Source: Allodiplogaster sudhausi (lineage: Eukaryota; Nematoda; Chromadorea; Rhabditida; Diplogasteridae). From it: a DNA stretch of 64,000 nucleotides. Of this stretch, positions 57,622-64,000 are shown piece by piece. Every line of letters begins with the position of its first letter. The first letter of the stretch is position 1. The position numbers and the translations under genes are program-made. The stretch covers positions 3,186,001-3,250,000 of the forward strand of contig CALZFC010000018.1 of NCBI GenBank assembly GCA_945643635.1, given 5' to 3'. Below the pieces are notes generated by a model. The model did no database searches and was not told the origin of the DNA. It worked only from the letters and a program-made list of their open reading frames with translations.

Positions 57622-59015
57622 ATGACCGGCTGCCTCAGTAGCCTGCCGGCGCAGTGCGAGAAGGGCGCCGTCGGCTTCTGCTGGCAGCAAGATGCCGCTT
57701 CCGGCGCCACCTTCCGCACCATCCGCGCGCTTGGTGCTGGCGACTTTGGCCAGCTTAGGCAGTCGGGCTACTTTAATCACTTTTACTAATTATAATAGTG
57801 TTTTCAAAATAAATAAAAAAATATTTAAAAAACATATATTTCTTTCATATTTAGAAAAACAATTGTTAATAAATATGTATACATTTTTGCGCATTCAGAC
57901 TTGGCGCACGCGCCATGCCGATCAGATACGGTGACGACTTTTGGCGCCTCTTGCTCAATCTGACGCCGGACAGCTGTCAGAAGGCGCCCGACGATGATTG
58001 GAAGGTGGGCGTGGCCTAAGGAGCTGGACGGGTGGGCGTGGTCTAAGGAGCTGAATGGGTGGGCGTGGCTAAAAGAGCTGGCCGGGTGGGCGTGGCTTGA
58101 GAAGTTGGACGAGTGTGTGCGGCTTATGATGTCCGAATTATAAGGCTGATCACTGTGGCGATCAGAGGCAGTTGTAATTTTTTCATGTAATCTGAGCGAG
58201 CTGTCAGATTCATAACTTCATTAGCAAGATCTGGTTTCTGGATAAAATGAAGGACAAATAAACATATGAAGTCCAAAAGGCGGTAAATTGAAACCTTAAT
58301 TTTTCCATCTACAGTATCTGACACTCGGATGCCTCGACGAAAACGGTCGCCTCGTCGGCGCCATCGCCATTCAGCTCGCGGTCGAATACATGCGCGGCGT
58401 CGAGCGACACATCTTAGAGCGGCATGATGCGGTAGGGGGCGGGGCAAGGGTGAGGATGATCGTGACGGGACCCGAAAAAAAATTGATATGGAATTCGTAA
58501 CTGAATTGGGAAAGCATTATATCAGGAAGCATCGAATGGCGCGAAATTCAAATTTTCTTTCGCACCCCGGCTTTTAAGGTCTGCTACATTACGTGTCTCT
58601 TCGTCGCGCCCGAGCGTCGCCGTGCCGGCATCGCGGGCTCTTTGCTGACGCATGCACTAGCACGACTGCATGGACGTGACGCGTCGCGTGTCGCGTCGCG
58701 GTCGCCTCTCTCTTCCTCTGCGTCTCTGCCGCTTTCCGCTCTCTCCACTCCGTGCCCTCCCTCTTCGTCTCTCGTCTATCTCCACGTCCTTGAGACGAAC
58801 GCTCCCGCTGTGGAGCTCTACCACAAGCACGCCTTCTCGCTCGTCGGTGCTCATCCGGGGTGAGAGCGCGAAGTTTGAATTCGAATTTTTTTTTGGATTA
58901 AAGGTTGTAAAGATTTTATCTGAAGATGAGAAATAAATAAAAATCCTTTAGATACTACCGCGCGAGCACACCTGACGGCCCGAACGACGCGCTCGTGTTC
59001 GCGCGATACATTTAG
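57622..59015 (+). CDS. naa60: NAA60-like N-alpha-acetyltransferase, intact right copy
   Basis: NAA60 is a GNAT-family enzyme that acetylates the N-termini of membrane proteins at the Golgi. The exons are 57622-57761, 57899-58004, 58315-58431, 58579-58859 and 58952-59015 (TAG), 235 residues with all phases agreeing, close to the 242 of the human protein. FRTIRALGAGDFGQLRQ and MPIRYGDDFWRLLL match the N-terminal region (family pattern FPIxYPxxWY); CLFVAPERRRAGIAGSLL is the acetyl-CoA binding loop; VYLHVLETNAPAVELYHKHA matches the family's YLHVL...N..A..FY segment. Exon 4 contains a low-complexity Ser/Pro insert (SPLSSSASLPLSALSTPCPP) not usual in the family. Intron 2 holds an expanded minisatellite. 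Exon 3 lacks six residues present in the truncated left copy. Confidence 0.85.
58005..58110 (+). repeat. Minisatellite, about 27-bp unit
   Basis: Units of the form gtgggcgtggcctaaggagctggacgg-like sequence are repeated about four times, starting exactly at the donor of NAA60 intron 2 (gtgggcg). The left copy has only about two units. Confidence 0.8.
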
Positions 59016-59049
59016 CAGCATCTAGTTCATTACTCTATCACCCCCCCCC

Positions 59050-59063
59050 CACTTTCACTCTCT

Positions 59064-59110
<47 letters not shown>
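59050..59110 (+). repeat. (CT)n microsatellite
   Basis: Homologous to the (GA)n tract at 47167-47240 in the other arm. Confidence 0.9.
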
Positions 59111-59113
<3 letters not shown>

Positions 59114-59401
59114 TGCCTTTCTCGCTTGTGATTAAAGTAATCTTATCAGAAAGGCGTTTGTGAACAGCGAAGTCAATGAAAACGCATAAATGATGGTCAA
59201 TTATGAAAGAGTTTATGGGTTGATTAAAAAAGTGATTTGCCATGTTTAAAGGCTAATATTATGTCATCGTATGCATTTTATACTGCTTGTTTGTTCACTA
59301 CTGAATTACAAGAAAAAAGAAGAAAACCTTTACTCGTAATTTCACGTTTAATTACATCAATCGTAGTTCTAACAATAAGCGGCTTCTTAAACATTCATTT
59401 C

Positions 59402-61589
59402 TTAAACATCAATAAATTTACTCGTTGTCGTCGGCGACGATGGATGTATTTGATGCGAAAAGCGACTTCCGTTCACGTTCGAGGATTCGATCTAAAGCTG
59501 GGATATTTCCATTCCAGTCAGTTAGAAACGAAGATAAAACAAAGAAAAAAGATGTCAATAGAAAACAAGAGCTACCCATATACTTTTACTCACATTTATT
59601 TATGGCATCGGATTGTAAAAATAGGTCATACATAAATCTGCCATAAAGTGAACTGGTAGTAACGATTTATAATATGTGCATAAAAGTCTTCAGTAGTTAG
59701 ATTTATAGATAAAGATAATAATGTTCGTAATAGATCATCAATAATACATATTAGATAAAACAGATTGTGGTAATTGATCTGCCTAATATTTCACGTACCT
59801 GTTCTGTGTCTTTAATCTCCTCCTCCTCCTTCTCTTCCTCCTTCTCCGGCAGCTCGTCACTGCAGAGCGCCTCGACGAATCCGCAGCCGAGCGCGTCTCC
59901 GATCACGTTCACCGTTGCGCGGCAGCGGCCACGAAAATTTATTTTATTTTATTTTAAAATCTTTTTTTCAATTTTGTTATTTAATATTCTTGTTGAGTTA
60001 TATAAATTTTTCTGCAATATCAAATACATTCTCTCTCTCTCTCTTCACTCCCTCTCCCCATCTCGCTCTCTCTCTCTCTCTCTCTCTGTGTCTATCTCCA
60101 GTTCATTATCTCTCTCTCTCTCCCTCCCCCTCTAACAGCAAGAAATCGATAGCGAGCACGAGCGAGACGTCTTCGGTCGGAAGGCCGAGAGCAGCAAGGA
60201 CGATGAACATGGTGACGATGCCGCCAGAGGGAATGCCCGTCGTGCCGATGGCAGCGAGCGTCGCGGTGATACTGACCGTGAGAAGGGAGACAACTACTTT
60301 TAAACAAGGCCTACGGAAGAAACAAAAAAATTAAAAAAAAAAGCGTTTTTTAAACGAGCCAAAAAAAACTATTTTTAGAAAACCAATAACAAAAAGATCA
60401 AACTGCCCACCTCACAACGATGATCTCGGAGACGCCAAAATCGAAGCCGTTGATTTGGCCGATGAAAATGGCGGCGACCGCCTCGTAGAGCGCCGTGCCA
60501 TCCTTTTTATTCATGCATTTAATTAATTAATTATTTATTTATTTACTTATTTGTGCGTATATTTAGGAAAAAGAAAAAGAAATTGCATATTTTCATTTTT
60601 CAAGGGGCGGTTTCTTTTTTTAATTATTTACTCATTACGAAAAATTGATGTGATAAATACGACGTGTACATGGGAATGAATAACAAAATTGAAGAAAAAT
60701 GTAAAATACCATATTAATAGTTGAGCCGACGGGAAGAACGAATTTCGTGATTCTTTGATCTACGCCGATCTCGTTGAGGCAGCGGAAGGTGACCGGTAAT
60801 GTCGCAGCACTGCATGCATAGGGAAAACTTCGTTTTTTTGTTCTCTTCTCTCTATCTCTCCTTCTCCCTCTCCTCTCTCGTGCTGTCTCATCTTCTCTCT
60901 CTCTCTCTCTCTTCTAGTTGCCAACCTAGACGAGGTGCCAAAGACGGTGAGGAGAGCAGGCGTGAGTCCGCGGAGGAAGACGTATGGATTCTTCCTCGCG
61001 GCCGCGTAGTAGATTGCAGGCAGAGTCACGAGCGACTGGAAGAGAAGACCTAGCAAACAAGGCAAAGGAGTATTTTTTGTAATAGCTGATATATTTAACT
61101 AGAATAACGGCTAATAATACTGATAAAGACGACCTTATTAAAAAAACATTTGCATCCAAATATATAATATTCTTAAGGAAAACGTTCCCACGCATCGTTT
61201 CCCGGAACGAACCTCCGATTACGGTAAGAATGAACATGCCGAGGAGCTGCGCCGTCTCGAGCAGATTGGGAATGGCGATGATCTTCTCGGCGATCAGCGA
61301 CGCAATGCCAATCGGAGCGATCCTGACAGAATTTAAAAAGAATTACCGTGAGATTTATTTCTTTATTTCGTATTACATACATTCATATATGCAGTCACAA
61401 TGTCACCCAACATCTCTCTTCTCTACCTCTCTCTCACTTCTATCTCATCATCTTCTCTCTCGATTGATGTCAATCTTCTCTCTCCATTTATCTCTCACTC
61501 TCTTCTCTCCCGCTTCATTTCTTTCGCGCTCTCTTCTCTCTACATTTCTCTATCACTATCTTCTCTCAATCCATTTCTGTCTCACTCTC

Positions 61590-61638
<49 letters not shown>

Positions 61639-63694
61639 CTCACCACATGAAGATGCCGACCATGCGCGCGATCACTGCGTCCATGGCCGAGAAGAAGGCG
61701 ACGATCGGCCGCGCCGTCTCGCCGAGCGACGCGACCGCGAGGCCAAAGACGATGCAGAAGACGATCAGGCCTCAACAAAATTATCGATTCATTTTTGAAA
61801 TGCTAATTTTCCCGCCATTTCTTTTTCATCACCTAAAATATTCATGCCGTCAATGTATTGCAACTTGTACGAGACGCTTGCTGCCGTGTCGTTGCGAATT
61901 GTCTGTGAAAGAGAGCAGTCAGAGAAAATATTTATTTATTTTATTTATTAATGCATACATCATATTTTATGATTGACAACAGTTTACAGTGACTTGAGAA
62001 ACATACCCAACGGCCTTCAATGAGTTTTCCTACTCTCTATTTCACTTATTTTCTCTTTCTCAATATGTTTCTCTCTCTTTCTCTGTCTCGCTATCGCTCT
62101 CTTTCTCATCTCGCTCTCTCTTTTGTTCTCTCTCTCTCGCTCTCTCTTCCATCTTTCTCTCACCCTATATCTTCTCTCCTCTCCCGATCTCTCTTCATCC
62201 TTTTCCGGTTCTCTTACCAGCTGAAAGTGTACTTTGACTACCCTTTCACTATGTCAACCCTTTCGCCTCTTTGCTCCCTATTCGTCACTTCTCCTCTTGC
62301 CTGCAGTGCTCTCCACTTCACTCACCAAGCATTAATCTCCCTTTCACGTGAATTGCATCATTATCATGCTACATGAATTCACTGGCTCGCTTAATTTAAT
62401 CTGACCGTTTGGTCTCTGTTTGATGCCTGTATTTTATGCCCACCCTGAAATGAATTAGCATGTCTCACTGACCAGTGTCTCTTGCTGCAGGAAGGTGGCA
62501 CGGACAATGTTCTCCGGGAACATGTTGCTGCAAGAGACGAAAAAAAACATCTTCTCTCAACTTGTCAACGAACTTGCCGCACATTTACATAAGACTTGCA
62601 CTATCAAGAATATTCAATGTACTATTAATGAGCCCGTATCAACGCGCATACAAACTATATTATACCAATGAATTGAATTAATCGACATGAATTGGAAATT
62701 TACTCAGAAATGTAAATTATATCTACATACATAAATATACATATACATACATTTTTTTTTCAAATTTTTAGCGCTATAAATTAAGTGCACGAGTTTGAAC
62801 ACACCCACACACGGAATCTTCTCAGCGCGAAAAGAGGCTGCTTACCGTATGAGATCGAGAAACTTGTCGAGTGCCGAGATGCGATCGTGCGCGGCGGAGA
62901 GCGTGGCCGCGTTGGCGGAGTGCGCCTGCCGCGCGGCAGCCAGATCCGGCCGGCCCGGCTGGATCACCAGCACGAGGATGATGCCGAGCTGGAATCATAA
63001 TTGATATTTAATTAATTAATTATATTTTGATTAACGATATAAAGGCATAAATAAATTTTATGAACTAAAAAAAATTATTAACAAATTATTATGCACAATT
63101 ATTGCCTTTGCTTATATTTTGACTGAGCTTTCTCGCAATTGATCATATTGTCCGAAAAAGGAACTTGAACCTACTGAATATTTTTTTTCAAATTTCAAAT
63201 TTTAATCTTTCCCGCCTACTCACGATGACCGCGTGCGTCGTCGTGAGGGCGTAGTAGGCGACGGCGCGCGAGCCAATCTTGCCCGAGGCACGCGCATCCA
63301 TTTGTGACAAACCTGTTAGTGTTATTCGTTTTCATTGTTTTCATTTCAAAATTTAAACTTGCAGCCTCTTTTGCAAATTTACATTAGTGGCGTTCTCTTG
63401 TGCAAATATGTGTTGCTTTATGAGTTTTTTTCTTGTCTTGGGTGCTCAAGATGTTGACAATGAGATGCGCGTAGAATGCTGGCCAAAGAACTTCTCTTTG
63501 TCAGGGACATCCATCATCCGCCAGCTGAGTGCGAAGGAGAAGAACGCCATGCGTTTTCATCGTTCTCTTTGTGATGCTCTCTCTACGTCTCTCACTCCTT
63601 GTATTCTTTCTTCACTTCTATCTCTCTTTCTTTCTGTCTTTATCTCTCTCTTTATCTCTCTCTCTCTCTCTCTTTCTCATCCTCTTTCTCTCTC

Positions 63695-63739
<45 letters not shown>

Positions 63740-63862
63740 GTTGTCTGTTTGAGAAGGAATCGCGCCCACCTGAGATGAGACTGCACACAACGAGGGGGAC
63801 AATAAGCATCTTGAGCATATTCATGAAGATGGCGCCAGGAAAGCCGATAACGTGTATCACCT
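59402..63862 (-). CDS. Excitatory amino acid (glutamate) transporter, right copy, 5' partial
   Basis: Inverted duplicate of the left EAAT gene. The exons present run from the one with [18 protein letters not shown] (about 63862-63772) to the last exon 59491-59402 (TAA); the first two exons would lie beyond the window. In the penultimate exon (about 59930-59799) the tail reads [18 protein letters not shown] without the TAG seen in the left copy, and the C-terminus is SKFIDV. Motifs for the serine-rich hairpin, NMDGT and [13 protein letters not shown] are intact. The intron before CRATVNV again lacks an AG acceptor. Introns are CT-rich on the plus strand, mirroring the left copy. This copy looks like the more intact of the two. 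Confidence 0.87.
61420..61640 (+). repeat. (CT)n-rich EAAT intron tract
   Basis: Mirror of the GA tract at 39538-39755. A small length change in the pure (CT)n part is visible between copies, shifting the open frame that spans it. Confidence 0.85.
63595..63745 (+). repeat. (CT)n-rich EAAT intron tract
   Basis: Mirror of the GA tract at 37515-37575 but expanded about two-fold relative to the left copy. Confidence 0.85.
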
Positions 63863-64000
63863 GTAATAAAAAATTGCACATAAAATTTTACATTAAAAAC
63901 AAGTTTAAATGCAAGCAACCTTGAAACCAAACGATAAACTTCATTTTTACTATATAAACGTCGTTGTCAACAAGATGCTATCTGAGATTTCAATTAAAAA

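Larger units (their letters stand above)
57985..59240 (+). repeat. Right arm of inverted duplication, NAA60 part
   Basis: Inverted copy of 47040-48290. The match starts inside exon 2 of the acetyltransferase gene and continues past its stop into the CT tract and about 130 bp beyond. Confidence 0.9.
59325..64000 (-). repeat. Right arm of inverted duplication, EAAT part
   Basis: Reverse complement of 37255-41840, including introns and repeat tracts. It reaches the window edge, so its outer limit is unknown. Only about 85 bp separate it from the NAA60 part (59240-59325), where the left arm has 5.2 kb. Confidence 0.93.

Noticed and set aside
60926..61976. The 248-codon plus-strand open frame in the right arm as a gene
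   Set aside because: It is antisense to EAAT exons and runs through a CT intron tract; the equivalent frame in the left arm is broken by repeat length.

Overview
This is a 64 kb piece of animal nuclear DNA, most likely from a nematode. The support is two seven-helix chemoreceptors of nematode Srg type, a cuticlin-type ZP gene, mostly short introns (some near 50 bp), and a tandem-PDZ protein of a nematode type. There are no operons, ribosome binding sites or CRISPR arrays. Coding exons are GC-rich at third positions and sit in AT-rich introns and intergenic DNA packed with GA/CT microsatellites. Exon models were built by hand from reading frame, splice-site phase and protein-family resemblance; none was tested by a search.

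Layout. 0-8.4 kb: two tandem, complete Srg-like receptor genes on the minus strand, plus decayed fragments of further copies. 9.5-14.4 kb: an unrecognised gene, ribose-5-phosphate isomerase (rpia) split by a 1.19 kb element with 62-bp inverted termini, and a small secreted-protein candidate. 14.7-17.4 kb: a complete acid ceramidase gene. 19.4-20.2 kb: a foldback element. 21.3-25.6 kb: a complete 11-exon gene of unknown function in which every intron is phase 0. 26.5-30.6 kb: a cuticlin-like ZP-domain gene. 30.6-36.5 kb: mostly microsatellite-rich DNA with one small gene end.

37-64 kb is a large inverted duplication. The left arm carries an SLC1-type glutamate transporter gene (EAAT, plus strand) and a 5'-truncated NAA60-like acetyltransferase (minus strand). 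The right arm carries the same pair in opposite orientation: an intact NAA60-like gene (plus) and an EAAT copy (minus) that runs off the window. A 5.2 kb block with a Gln-rich tandem-PDZ gene sits only in the left arm. The roughly 9.7 kb spacer holds several unassigned gene pieces and a second, nested pair of inverted repeats.

The genes do not form one pathway. The most interesting observations are: the rpia element, whose precise removal restores the conserved frame; several TAG codons inside otherwise coherent coding exons (Gln-rich PDZ gene, left EAAT); a strong excess of pyrimidine at position +3 of 5' splice sites; a shared missing AG acceptor in both EAAT copies; and the nested palindromic architecture, including an NAA60 copy whose 5' end lies at the duplication breakpoint.
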